Position numbers and translations under genes: made by a program
Part shown: positions 1 through 7,025 of the stretch, in pieces
How positions within the stretch are numbered: position 1 is the first letter of the stretch
Layout: the number at the start of each line of letters is the position of its first letter
Notes under the pieces: generated by a model
The model's database searches: none
What the model saw: only the letters and a program-made list of their open reading frames with translations
Told to the model about the DNA's origin: nothing
Assembly (NCBI GenBank): GCA_009922405.1
Contig: RFVZ01000053.1
Span: forward strand, 1-12,590
From: Betaproteobacteria bacterium
GTDB lineage: Bacteria; Pseudomonadota; Gammaproteobacteria; Burkholderiales; Burkholderiaceae_E
Direction of reading: 5' to 3'
DNA: 12,590 bases

Positions 1-1217
1 CACGTACGAGCTTCACATCAAAACGTAATTCGGCGCCCTTTACTTCCCGCTTTGTTTCATTTTTCGGCGACCTGCATCCGAGCTGGTCCGGCAGCGTTGT
101 CCGGGCGATGGCATCTGCGCTAAGAGGGCATCCGGTCATTTCCCGAGTACTCGCCAACCGGACGCCGGCTGATCCGCGTCCCTTTACGAATTTTGCCGAA
201 GACTGTCAGAGCCGGCTGACCGCGACGGTCCTAAGGGTTGAACACCTCGCCCCGCACATTCTCGAAATCGTGATCCACGCGCCGATGGCGGCCCAAAATT
301 TCCAACCCGGGCAGTTCTTCCGGTTACAAAATTTTGAATCACCGACCAGCTCATCCAAATCACCGACAGGTCCAACCTCTAGTCCCCGCCTAACAACCAC
401 CGCGATTGAGCCCCTCGCGCTGACGGGCGCCTGGGTTGACCGGTCAGCCGGAATCATCGGAACTGTCGTTCTGGAAATGGGGGCTTCGTCTAACGCGTGT
501 GCCCACTTGCAAGCAGGCGAGCGGGTTGTTCTGATGGGGCCAACGGGAGCGCCGACCGCGATCCCGAGCCGCGAAACCGTCGTTCTCATTGGCGGTGGAC
601 TCGGTAACGCGGTCCTTTTCTCGATCGGCGCCGCAATGCGCGCCGCCGGTTCAAGGGTGTTGTATTTCGCGGGATATCGAAGCACCGCAGATCGCTTTCG
701 GGTCGCTGATCTTGAGGCAGCGGCCGACACCGTTGTCTGGTGCTGCGATGAAGCACCAGGGTTCACGCCTGACCGGGCACAGGATTTCGCGTTTCAGGGC
801 AATGTGGTCGAGGCGATGAGGGCCTACGGCGACGGTTTGCTTGGGCCGGGGGTCGACCAACCCATCCGTCTGCAAGAGGCCAACCGACTGCTCGCGATTG
901 GCTCGGACCGGATGATGGCCGCCGTCGCCAACGCTCGTCACCACGTTCTCAAAGAAGTTCTGTCGGCGGATCACGTCGCGCTGGGCTCGATCAACTCCCC
1001 CATGCAGTGCATGCTCAAGGGAGTCTGCGGACAATGTCTGCAATGGTTACGCGACCCCGAAACCGGGCAAACAAAATTTGTCTTCAGCTGCCGTACCCAA
1101 GATCAGCCGCTCGATGCCGTCGATTTTTCCGTGCTGCACCAGAGGCTCGCGCAAAATCGGCTGGAAGAGTCCCAAACGTTGCACTGGCTCGACGCTTGCG
1201 TCCGAACAAATGCGTGA
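1..1217 (+). CDS. FAD/NAD(P) and [2Fe-2S] oxidoreductase, PyrK-like C-terminal part (5' end outside window)
   Basis: Electron-transfer flavoprotein of the PyrK/ferredoxin-reductase type. Numbering from the ATG at 108, it shows an FAD-binding PGQFFRLQNFE stretch (about 67-77), PLALTGAWVD, a glycine-rich NAD(P)-binding loop GGGLGNAV (about 161-168), and a [2Fe-2S] cysteine set spaced C-x5-C-x2-C-x17-C near residues 300-330 (MQCMLKGVCGQCLQW). The frame has no stop back to base 3. The residues before the ATG (FFGDLHPSWSGSVVRAMASA, upstream to about base 60) resemble the C-terminal end of GltD-type pyridine-nucleotide oxidoreductase domains. I therefore infer the tail of a long GltD-PyrK fusion rather than a 369-residue protein starting at 108. 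Residues 77-95 are an odd Ser/Pro/Thr-rich linker containing a 21-bp duplication. Its substrate cannot be told from this part. Confidence 0.75.
   Translation, partial: RTSFTSKRNSAPFTSRFVSFFGDLHPSWSGSVVRAMASALRGHPVISRVLANRTPADPRPFTNFAEDCQSRLTATVLRVEHLAPHILEIVIHAPMAAQNFQPGQFFRLQNFESPTSSSKSPTGPTSSPRLTTTAIEPLALTGAWVDRSAGIIGTVVLEMGASSNACAHLQAGERVVLMGPTGAPTAIPSRETVVLIGGGLGNAVLFSIGAAMRAAGSRVLYFAGYRSTADRFRVADLEAAADTVVWCCDEAPGFTPDRAQDFAFQGNVVEAMRAYGDGLLGPGVDQPIRLQEANRLLAIGSDRMMAAVANARHHVLKEVLSADHVALGSINSPMQCMLKGVCGQCLQWLRDPETGQTKFVFSCRTQDQPLDAVDFSVLHQRLAQNRLEESQTLHWLDACVRTNA
337..367 (+). repeat. 10-bp direct repeat, 21-bp period, in frame
   Basis: The decamer AATCACCGAC occurs at 337-346 and again at 358-367, exactly seven codons apart, within the flavoprotein gene. 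It encodes part of a Ser/Pro/Thr-rich linker just after the FAD-binding motif. It looks like a small in-frame duplication that has since diverged. Confidence 0.6.
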
Positions 1218-1257
1218 GCAATGTAAATATTTAACGAAAATCCACCGCACTGCGGCA

Positions 1258-1274
1258 ATGTTGCATTGCAACAT
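1258..1274. promoter_or_regulatory. Perfect 17-bp palindrome, candidate PhaR operator upstream of phaZ
   Basis: ATGTTGCA-T-TGCAACAT is a perfect inverted repeat with 8-bp arms and one central base. Its core TTGCATTGCAA has the TGC-N3-GCA layout reported for PhaR, the repressor that senses PHB in Paracoccus and related bacteria. It overlaps the candidate -35 box of the downstream depolymerase gene, so a bound protein would block the promoter. The palindrome is seen directly; assignment to PhaR is inference from motif shape and the PHB gene next to it. Confidence 0.6.
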
Positions 1275-1294
1275 CCTCCTGACACTCGCATAAT
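1266..1294 (+). promoter_or_regulatory. Candidate sigma-70 promoter for phaZ
   Basis: TTGCAA (1266-1271) and CATAAT (1289-1294) are separated by 17 bp, matching the -35 and -10 consensus at four and five of six positions. This leaves a leader of roughly 75 nt before the phaZ ATG. An AT-rich palindrome, TAAATATTTA (1224-1233), lies upstream and could act as an UP element. No rho-independent terminator for the preceding gene was seen in 1218-1257. Confidence 0.45.
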
Positions 1295-1376
1295 TACCCT
1301 GATTTCAATTTGTTTTTCAGAATCCCGCCAGGCCCCGGTGGGTTCAGTCTGATTTCCTCGGGCAAGGAATCCTTCG

Positions 1377-2714
1377 ATGCTCTACCAGGTCCGTGAAATG
1401 CAGCGCGCGCTGCTGAATCCGCTCTCCAACTGGGCCGATTCAGTCTCCAAGCTCTACGCCAACCCGTATAGCCCCTTCTCCTACATGCCGATGGCGCGAC
1501 GCTACGCGGCAGGGCTCGAACTCCTGCATCGTCTCGGGAAAGACTACGACAAGCCGGCTTGGGGTCTCGACAGTACCCTCGTCGATGGCGTTGAAGTCCC
1601 GGTTTTCGAGCGCGTTGAAACCGTCAAACCGTTTTGCCGTCTGCTCAAATTCGAGCGCATCCTGCCGGACTCGATGGCGACCCGCCAACGTGACCCGTCC
1701 GTTTTGATCGTTGCGCCCCTCTCCGGCCACCATGCGACGCTGCTGCGCGACACCGTTCGCGCCATGCTTCCGGCCCATGAGGTCTATGTGACCGACTGGC
1801 TTGATGCCCGTATGGTTCCGCTGGCCGCCGGCCCCTTTCACCTCGATGATTACGTCGCCTACATCATCCAGTTCATCCGCCGCCTTGGCCCCGATTTGCA
1901 TGTGATCTCGGTCTGTCAGCCGACGGTGCCTGTGTTGGCTGCCTTCTCGATCCTGTCTACGATTGGGGACGAAGCAATTCCGCGCTCGATGACCATGATG
2001 GGCGGTCCGATTGACTCGCGGCGCAGCCCGACCGAGGTCAACAATCTGGCCGAGACCCACAGCATCCAGTGGTTCAAACAGAATCTGATTCATGACGTCC
2101 CGAACAAGTACCCCGGGGCAGGACGACTGGTTTACCCCGGTTTTCTCCAGCACACGGGCTTCGTGGCGATGAATCCGGACCGACACTTCCGGTCTCATTG
2201 GGACTTTTACAAGGACCTCGTTCGTGGAGATTTAGAGGACGTCGATTCTCATATCAAGTTTTACGACGAATACAATGCCGTCCTTGACCTACCGGCCGAG
2301 TACTATCTAGAGACCGTTGAAAAAGTTTTCCAGGAGCACCTGCTGCCACTGGGGTTGTGGGATGTGATGTTTGAGGGACAATCCATTCGGGTCGCTCCGG
2401 AGGACATCACGTTTCCCTCGCTCCTGACGATTGAGGGCGAGCTAGACGACATTTCGGGTAGCGGTCAGACCGAAGCTGCGCAAGATCTGTGTCGGAATAT
2501 TCCGGAAAATCGACGGCATCATTTAACGGTCGAAGGCGCCGGACACTACGGCATTTTCAGCGGCCGACGCTGGCGCGAGACGATCCAGCCAAGAATTGCC
2601 CGCTTTATCCGCGAGTCAATCGCTGAAGTGCCAATTCATTCGCCCGAACATTCGCCCGCTCCGAAAGCCCCTGTAGCATCGACCAAGACGCGTGCACGAC
2701 GGGTATCGGCCTGA
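1377..2714 (+). CDS. phaZ: Intracellular polyhydroxybutyrate (PHB) depolymerase
   Basis: Intracellular PhaZ hydrolyses stored PHB in cytoplasmic granules to hydroxybutyrate units when carbon is short. The N terminus (MLYQVREMQRALLNP), the SGHHATLLRDTVRAM stretch and a cysteine nucleophile in VISVCQPTVP (Cys180) are typical of the PhaZ1-type cytoplasmic family. Asp357 or Asp358 (EGELDDISG) and His390 (GAGHYGIFSG) complete the expected Cys-Asp-His triad. There is no signal peptide, which fits an intracellular enzyme. AAGGA at 1364-1368 sits 8 nt before the ATG and supports this start. At 445 residues it is slightly longer than the roughly 420 usual for the family; the excess is a Pro/Ala-rich basic tail (about 420-445). 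Expression is probably set by the palindrome and promoter just upstream. The next gene begins 6 nt after the stop. Confidence 0.93.
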   Translation: MLYQVREMQRALLNPLSNWADSVSKLYANPYSPFSYMPMARRYAAGLELLHRLGKDYDKPAWGLDSTLVDGVEVPVFERVETVKPFCRLLKFERILPDSMATRQRDPSVLIVAPLSGHHATLLRDTVRAMLPAHEVYVTDWLDARMVPLAAGPFHLDDYVAYIIQFIRRLGPDLHVISVCQPTVPVLAAFSILSTIGDEAIPRSMTMMGGPIDSRRSPTEVNNLAETHSIQWFKQNLIHDVPNKYPGAGRLVYPGFLQHTGFVAMNPDRHFRSHWDFYKDLVRGDLEDVDSHIKFYDEYNAVLDLPAEYYLETVEKVFQEHLLPLGLWDVMFEGQSIRVAPEDITFPSLLTIEGELDDISGSGQTEAAQDLCRNIPENRRHHLTVEGAGHYGIFSGRRWRETIQPRIARFIRESIAEVPIHSPEHSPAPKAPVASTKTRARRVSA

Positions 2715-2720
2715 GTCTTA

Positions 2721-3359
2721 GTGATTTGGTCTGAGGCAGTTTGGACGCAGTATTTGGACGCATTATTCAACGCCCACATCGAGGCGATTAACGCCCTCTT
2801 GCCGCAGACTCAGTGCCGGCGATGTGGCTTTGAGGCCTGCCGTCCCTATGCGGAGGCGCTGGCTCGAAACGAAACGCTCCCAAACCGCTGCCCCCCCGGT
2901 GGCGACGAGGGCGCGGCCCGTCTGGCGGCGTTCCTCAATCGGCCCACCACTCCAGTCGATCGGTCATGCGGCGAACCCGGTCCGCTCAAAGTCGCCCGAA
3001 TTCGCGAAGTCGACTGCATCGGCTGTACCAAATGCATCCTTGCTTGCCCGGTCGACGCCATATCAGGCGCTTCGCGGTGGATGCATGCTGTCATCGAATC
3101 CCGTTGCACCGGTTGCGAACTCTGTTTGCCGCCCTGCCCGACAGACTGCATCGAAATGGTTGAGGTCAACGATCCATCATCCTGGTCATCCGAGCAGGCC
3201 GACGCTGCTCGGTCTCGCTACGAAGCACGTGCGCGGCGACTGAATAAGGCCCAGGCGCGTAGTCTCGAGACCCCCGAAGACCGCCGACGGGCGCTGGTCG
3301 CACAGGCCCTCGAGCGCGCCACCCAACGGCGCGAATCAGCACGCAAAGCCAGCGCGTGA
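2721..3359 (+). CDS. rsxB: RnfB/RsxB-family iron-sulfur protein (soluble form)
   Basis: Multi-cluster ferredoxin-like protein related to the RnfB/RsxB subunit of electron-transport complexes. A CRRCGFEAC motif with a later cysteine (C32, C35, C40, C57) forms the Rnf-type [4Fe-4S] domain. Two bacterial ferredoxin motifs follow: C99-x2-C102-x2-C105-x3-C109 and C129-x2-C132-x2-C135-x3-C139. The C-terminal third (145-212) is Arg/Ala/Glu-rich and likely helical. The N-terminal membrane helix of classical RnfB is absent, and no rnfA, C, D, G or E gene lies in the window, so membership of a membrane Rnf complex is doubtful. The start is a GTG with no clear Shine-Dalgarno, 6 nt after the phaZ stop, suggesting coupling. 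The gene ends in a GTGA overlap with nth. Confidence 0.85.
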   Translation: MIWSEAVWTQYLDALFNAHIEAINALLPQTQCRRCGFEACRPYAEALARNETLPNRCPPGGDEGAARLAAFLNRPTTPVDRSCGEPGPLKVARIREVDCIGCTKCILACPVDAISGASRWMHAVIESRCTGCELCLPPCPTDCIEMVEVNDPSSWSSEQADAARSRYEARARRLNKAQARSLETPEDRRRALVAQALERATQRRESARKASA

Positions 3360-3997
3360 AACTCGCCGATCGTCAGGCCCTGTTCGAGCGTTTTGCGGCC
3401 GCCAACCCAACGCCCACGACCGAGTTGCTTTGGACGACTCCGTTTGAGTTGCTCGCTGCCGTGCTTTTATCGGCGCAGGCCACCGACCGCAGCGTCAATC
3501 TCGCGACCCGTGGGCTATTCGCGGTCGCCAACACACCCGCTTTGATTCTGGCTCTTGGGGTGGAAGGACTGATTCCACATATACAAACGATCGGGTTATT
3601 TCGTAGCAAAGCACGCCACCTCATCGAAACCTGCCGGATCCTGATCGAAGAGCATGATGGCGTCGTACCGGGCAACCGGGAGGCACTTGAACGCCTTCCC
3701 GGGGTTGGCCGCAAGACGGCCAATGTGGTTCTCAACACGGCCTTTGGCGAACCAACCATGGCTGTCGACACGCATATTTTTAGAGTCGCTAACCGGACCG
3801 CGCTGGCAAAGGGCAAGACCCCACTCGCGGTGGAGTTGGGACTTCTCAAACGGATCCCTTCGGCCTATCTCAAAGACGCGCACCACTGGCTCATTCTTCA
3901 TGGCCGTTATGTGTGCAAAGCCCGCCGCCCCGAATGCTGGCGCTGCCCGGTGATCGATCTCTGCGGCTTTCGCGACAAAGTCCCCGCCCCGCTATGA
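3356..3997 (+). CDS. nth: Endonuclease III (DNA glycosylase/AP lyase)
   Basis: Base-excision repair enzyme that removes oxidised pyrimidines and cleaves the resulting abasic site. The helix-hairpin-helix LPGVGRKTANVVLNTAFG contains the catalytic Lys120, and VDTHIFRVANR supplies Asp138; both fall at the same numbers as in the E. coli enzyme. The C-terminal [4Fe-4S] loop is intact: C187-x6-C194-x2-C197-x5-C203. The length of 213 residues is normal. The GTG start overlaps the stop of the preceding iron-sulfur gene (GTGA), and the stop overlaps the next ATG (ATGA), so the three genes are almost certainly translated together. Confidence 0.96.
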   Translation: MKLADRQALFERFAAANPTPTTELLWTTPFELLAAVLLSAQATDRSVNLATRGLFAVANTPALILALGVEGLIPHIQTIGLFRSKARHLIETCRILIEEHDGVVPGNREALERLPGVGRKTANVVLNTAFGEPTMAVDTHIFRVANRTALAKGKTPLAVELGLLKRIPSAYLKDAHHWLILHGRYVCKARRPECWRCPVIDLCGFRDKVPAPL

Positions 3998-4446
3998 ACT
4001 TGTTTAATCCATCGCGCGACGAAGTTCGGCGCTTTTTTCTCGATACCTGGCGAAAAGTCGTGGAGCGACTCCCGCTCACGCCGATGGAGGTGCACGCGCG
4101 CGATCGTATGCTGTTACATCCGGAATACCATCCGCTCCTTGACGCTGGCGAGTCGTCTCTGGACCACGAATTCACGCCCGAGACCGGTCAGACCAATCCT
4201 TTCCTTCACTTGTCTCTGCATTTGGCCATTGCCGAGCAACTGCAAATTGATCAGCCCCCGGGCTTGCGATCGGCTTATCAACAATTAGTTGGCGCTGGAC
4301 ATTCCGAGCACGAGGCCGAGCACGTTATCCTGGACTGCCTTGCGGAGACGCTCTGGCGATCGCAACGCGATCGAACCGAGCCCGACGGTCTTGCGTACAT
4401 CCGCTGTGTTCAATCCCACGCGAAACGCCCCCTGGCCGGGACCTAA
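3994..4446 (+). CDS. DUF1841 family protein
   Basis: A 150-residue soluble protein of the DUF1841 family, which has no established function. It begins MNLFNPSRDEVRRFF and carries the family-like block NPFLHLSLHLAIAEQL (about 69-84) and a His/Glu-rich stretch GHSEHEAEHVILDCLAETLW (about 100-119). The frame is open further upstream, but the ATG at 3994 matches the family start and forms an ATGA overlap with the nth stop, so I prefer it. DUF1841 next to nth is, as I recall, a common arrangement in betaproteobacteria. The conserved histidines suggest metal binding, but that is only inference. Confidence 0.85.
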   Translation: MNLFNPSRDEVRRFFLDTWRKVVERLPLTPMEVHARDRMLLHPEYHPLLDAGESSLDHEFTPETGQTNPFLHLSLHLAIAEQLQIDQPPGLRSAYQQLVGAGHSEHEAEHVILDCLAETLWRSQRDRTEPDGLAYIRCVQSHAKRPLAGT

Positions 4447-4466
4447 ATCAGCAGGCCAGGCATCAG

Positions 4467-4958
4467 ATGGGGACGCGATCTCTTGTCATCATGGGCGTTG
4501 CTGGCTGCGGCAAGTCAACCTTGGCGACCCTTTTGGCCCAAGAGCTCGGCCTGCAACTGGTGGAAGGCGACGATCACCATCCTGAACAGAATCGCCAAAA
4601 AATGCAGGCTGGAATCCCGCTGACGGATGAAGACCGTGCAGGTTGGCTGGATCGCCTGGCCCAGTCGCTCTCCGAATACCCCGAGGGACTGGTGGTGACC
4701 TGCTCCGCCTTGCGTCGACGTTACCGTGATCGCCTGCGGGCGGCAGCGCCTGATCTGCGTTTCGTGCATCTCGAAATCGAGCCCGAGGAGGCCCTCAGGC
4801 GCGTGTCGTCTCGTGGCTCGCATTTCTTTGGGCCAGGCCTGGTCGAAAACCAATTTGCGACGCTTGAATCCCCCGCCCAGGAACCGGGGGTTTTGTGCCT
4901 GCGCGCAATCGATCCGCCCGAGCAACTCGCAGCGCAAATCGCCGCCTGGTTGCGCTAG
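4467..4958 (+). CDS. gntK: Gluconokinase
   Basis: Phosphorylates D-gluconate with ATP to 6-phosphogluconate, feeding the pentose phosphate or Entner-Doudoroff route. Walker A is GVAGCGKST (10-18), followed by EGDDHHP (34-40), which in this family is EGDxxHP. Further family blocks are MQAGIPLTDEDRAGWL (46-61), CSALRRRYRDRLR (79-91) and SHFFGPGLVENQFATLE (118-134). The length of 163 residues is normal. It starts 20 nt after the DUF1841 stop and ends 17 nt before the convergent ATP-grasp gene. No gluconate transporter or dehydratase gene is in view. Confidence 0.93.
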   Translation: MGTRSLVIMGVAGCGKSTLATLLAQELGLQLVEGDDHHPEQNRQKMQAGIPLTDEDRAGWLDRLAQSLSEYPEGLVVTCSALRRRYRDRLRAAAPDLRFVHLEIEPEEALRRVSSRGSHFFGPGLVENQFATLESPAQEPGVLCLRAIDPPEQLAAQIAAWLR

Positions 4959-4975
4959 GGCGATCCAGGGCCAGC

Positions 4976-6265
4976 TCAGGGGGCCAGCTGGGGCGAATTC
5001 GGGACGCTGCCGCGCCAATCGAGATCGCTCGTCGCCACTTCGCCAAAACTCACTCCTGCGCGATTGGCGGCAGCGATAATAGGCCAGGCGGTATAAGGCA
5101 TTCCCAACAGGGGCCAGGGGTCGTTCCATCTCCAGGAAACATCTCGGGTCGAGAACAATTGTGCGACCCCCTTAAAGAGCGCCCCCCCGAATGGCTTTTT
5201 TTGGACCTCGGTCAGGCACGCCCAAAATTGCTGTAGCCGCCGCTCCGGGCGCAGACGAAGTTGCTCGACCGAGGCGGGGTCAGTGATTGCCCTCCCCAAA
5301 TCAGCCTGCGCAAAAAAATGAATCCCACTCGTTGCGCGCGGATTGCACTCAATGGCAAATGGTCGGTCTAAATCATCGACGATGAAGTCAAACGAAAGGA
5401 ATCCGCTCCAGTGTGTGGCCTTGGCGAAGGCCTGAACCCAGTCCTCGATACCGGGGTGATCAACCCGCTCAAAGGAGACCGCAACCGACCCCGAAAGTTG
5501 AGCTGCCCGGTACACCACGGTGCCTAGGCAGCGCCCCTCGTGGACCACACCACAGGTGCTGTAAACCGACCCCTCGACCCAGGCCTGCGCGATGAGACCT
5601 GGGCCGATGGACTGATCCAGCGCGTCGGCCAGCGACTGAAAGATTCTCACCCCCCGGCCTCCGCAGGACAGCCTTGGTTTGACGACGACCGGGCCTAAAC
5701 CCAGACCCGCCGCCAGACCCGCCGCCAGACCCGACGCGAGCCCGGCTCTGCCTCCAGCTTCCGGCTTATCGCCCGCGGAGTCGCCCGCGGATTCGGCCGT
5801 CACCGCCAGGGCAATGGTTTTCGGTACTGGCAAACCTAATGATTCTGAATACTGAATAAATCCAAATTTATCGTATAACGTTCGGACCTGATCCGGAGGC
5901 ATGGTGAACAGTCGGTTACCACACTGATTCAACGTCTCGTAAAGCGCTGTCACATGCATCGTTTCTTCAGAAACCGGAACAACCAGTCCAACCGATTCAT
6001 CGTCGATGATTTGTTGCAAGTCACGAAGGTATTGGTCTGGATCGAGCGTAGGCGCAGTGACCCGAAACGATCGGCTAACGGCGCGCGAAGCGCCCGTCAA
6101 ATGACGCGCATAGGGTTCGGCAACAATCACCCGCCAGCCAGTCGCATGAAGCGCACGCGCAATATCAAGTGCCTTGGGCAAGCGACCCAGGGTAATCAGG
6201 GCAGTTTTCGCCATTGACGCATTCGCCCCGGTTGGAGCAGCCGACGTGGTCGATGCGCCCTCCAT
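4976..6265 (-). CDS. ATP-grasp domain protein of unknown substrate
   Basis: Predicted carboxylate-amine or carboxylate-thiol ligase of the ATP-grasp fold, of the carbamoyl-phosphate-synthase-like type. ATP-binding Lys196 lies in GPVVVKPRLSCGGRGV. Asp293 (SFDFIVDD) and the ECNPRATSG block (Glu306, Asn308, Arg310) provide the metal and phosphate ligands. A preceding Rossmann-like pre-ATP-grasp domain starts at about 18 (MAKTALITLGRLPKALDIARAL). The first 17 residues are low-complexity, so Met18 (codon at 6214) is an alternative start; AAGG placed 7 nt upstream favours 6265. Residues 158-190 form an unusual Ala/Gly linker built from two sets of 12-bp repeats. The gene lies 9 nt after the P450 stop and is probably co-transcribed with it. 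The substrate is unknown. Confidence 0.82.
   Translation of the reverse strand: MEGASTTSAAPTGANASMAKTALITLGRLPKALDIARALHATGWRVIVAEPYARHLTGASRAVSRSFRVTAPTLDPDQYLRDLQQIIDDESVGLVVPVSEETMHVTALYETLNQCGNRLFTMPPDQVRTLYDKFGFIQYSESLGLPVPKTIALAVTAESAGDSAGDKPEAGGRAGLASGLAAGLAAGLGLGPVVVKPRLSCGGRGVRIFQSLADALDQSIGPGLIAQAWVEGSVYSTCGVVHEGRCLGTVVYRAAQLSGSVAVSFERVDHPGIEDWVQAFAKATHWSGFLSFDFIVDDLDRPFAIECNPRATSGIHFFAQADLGRAITDPASVEQLRLRPERRLQQFWACLTEVQKKPFGGALFKGVAQLFSTRDVSWRWNDPWPLLGMPYTAWPIIAAANRAGVSFGEVATSDLDWRGSVPNSPQLAP
5702..5737 (-). repeat. Three 12-bp tandem units encoding Ala-(Ala/Ser)-Gly-Leu
   Basis: On the coding strand GCGTCGGGTCTG is followed by two copies of GCGGCGGGTCTG. The units are in frame in the ATP-grasp gene and produce an (A-A/S-G-L)3 linker immediately before the ATP-binding lysine strand. 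Identical units suggest recent replication slippage. Confidence 0.85.
5768..5791 (-). repeat. Two 12-bp tandem units encoding Ser-Ala-Gly-Asp
   Basis: The unit TCCGCGGGCGA(C/T) occurs twice back to back on the coding strand, giving SAGDSAGD in the ATP-grasp protein. It lies about 30 bp from the other tandem set and belongs to the same linker. Confidence 0.85.
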
Positions 6266-6274
6266 CGACTCGCC

Positions 6275-7024
6275 TTATTCCTTGACCCGGGTCACGCGAC
6301 ACACAATCTGATGAGCGGGTCGGGTCGTGAGCCGGGCCGCAGGCCGAACCGCGCCGCGCGAGACGACTTCGAAGTTGAAGTCCCGAATGAGACGGGCGAT
6401 GACCAAGGTTGCCTCGACGGTCGCAAACGCAGCGCCCGAGCACACGCGGGGGCCGAGACCAAAGGGCAGGTAGGTACCGGCCTGGATTCCCACCTCACGC
6501 TCGGGCGAGAACCGATCCGGGTCAAAGCGATGCGGATCGCGCCAATACTGGGTATGGCGATGCATGACCCAGGGCGACACGATCACAAGCGCACCGCGCT
6601 TGACCGGATAGTCACCAAGGCGAGTCGACTCAAGGGCGACCCGGGGCAAAAAGGTGATCGGAGGGTAGAGCCTGACGGTCTCGCGAAAAACATTGCGCAC
6701 AAAACTCAGGCGCTTGACGTGTTCGAGTCCAATCGGCCCATCGCCCACAACCGCTTTGACCTCGGTTCGAATCCGTTGCACGAGTTCAGGCCGAATCGCC
6801 AGGAGGTAGAAGACCCAGGTCAGAGCACTGGCGCTCGTTTCATGACCAGCCAGAAACAACACTCCCAGCTGATCGATCAACTCATCGCGCGAAAACCCTT
6901 GACCACATTCGTCGCGGGCCGCAACGACAGCTGCAGCGATGTCGTCAAAATCCGCTCCCTCGACCAGATGGGTATCCAACAACTCGCCAAGGTGGTTCCG
7001 GATACTCGTGCATGCGGTGAGCAC
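6275..7024 (-). CDS. Cytochrome P450, C-terminal part (heme and I-helix region) of a frameshifted gene
   Basis: This frame holds the catalytic half of a cytochrome P450 heme mono-oxygenase. The I-helix oxygen-activation motif is AGHETS (59-64). The K-helix ExxR is E115-T-V-R118, and the heme loop PFGLGPRVCSG carries the axial thiolate Cys195. The HETSASALTWVFYLLAIRPE segment resembles CYP175A1, the Thermus beta-carotene hydroxylase, as I recall that sequence. The first possible start here is a GTG (7022-7024), but the frame is open upstream to about 7047 (reading KPPQRPD before it) and joins the N-terminal half through a single extra base. Joined, the protein would be 451 residues with Cys397 as heme ligand. 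The ATP-grasp gene follows 9 nt after the stop. Confidence 0.88.
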   Translation of the reverse strand: MLTACTSIRNHLGELLDTHLVEGADFDDIAAAVVAARDECGQGFSRDELIDQLGVLFLAGHETSASALTWVFYLLAIRPELVQRIRTEVKAVVGDGPIGLEHVKRLSFVRNVFRETVRLYPPITFLPRVALESTRLGDYPVKRGALVIVSPWVMHRHTQYWRDPHRFDPDRFSPEREVGIQAGTYLPFGLGPRVCSGAAFATVEATLVIARLIRDFNFEVVSRGAVRPAARLTTRPAHQIVCRVTRVKE

Positions 7025-7025
7025 A

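Noticed and set aside
206..766. 186-codon antisense frame in the flavoprotein gene
   Set aside because: It shadows a motif-bearing gene and has no ribosome-binding site or recognisable domain.
1440..2198. 252-codon open frame antisense to phaZ
   Set aside because: Its codons mirror the clearly homologous phaZ, the protein has no recognisable motifs, and long antisense frames are expected in GC-rich DNA.
4971..4991. CCAGCT-N9-AGCTGG inverted repeat between gntK and the ATP-grasp gene as a bidirectional terminator
   Set aside because: The 6-bp stem is short, the loop is long, part lies inside coding sequence and neither side has a T run.
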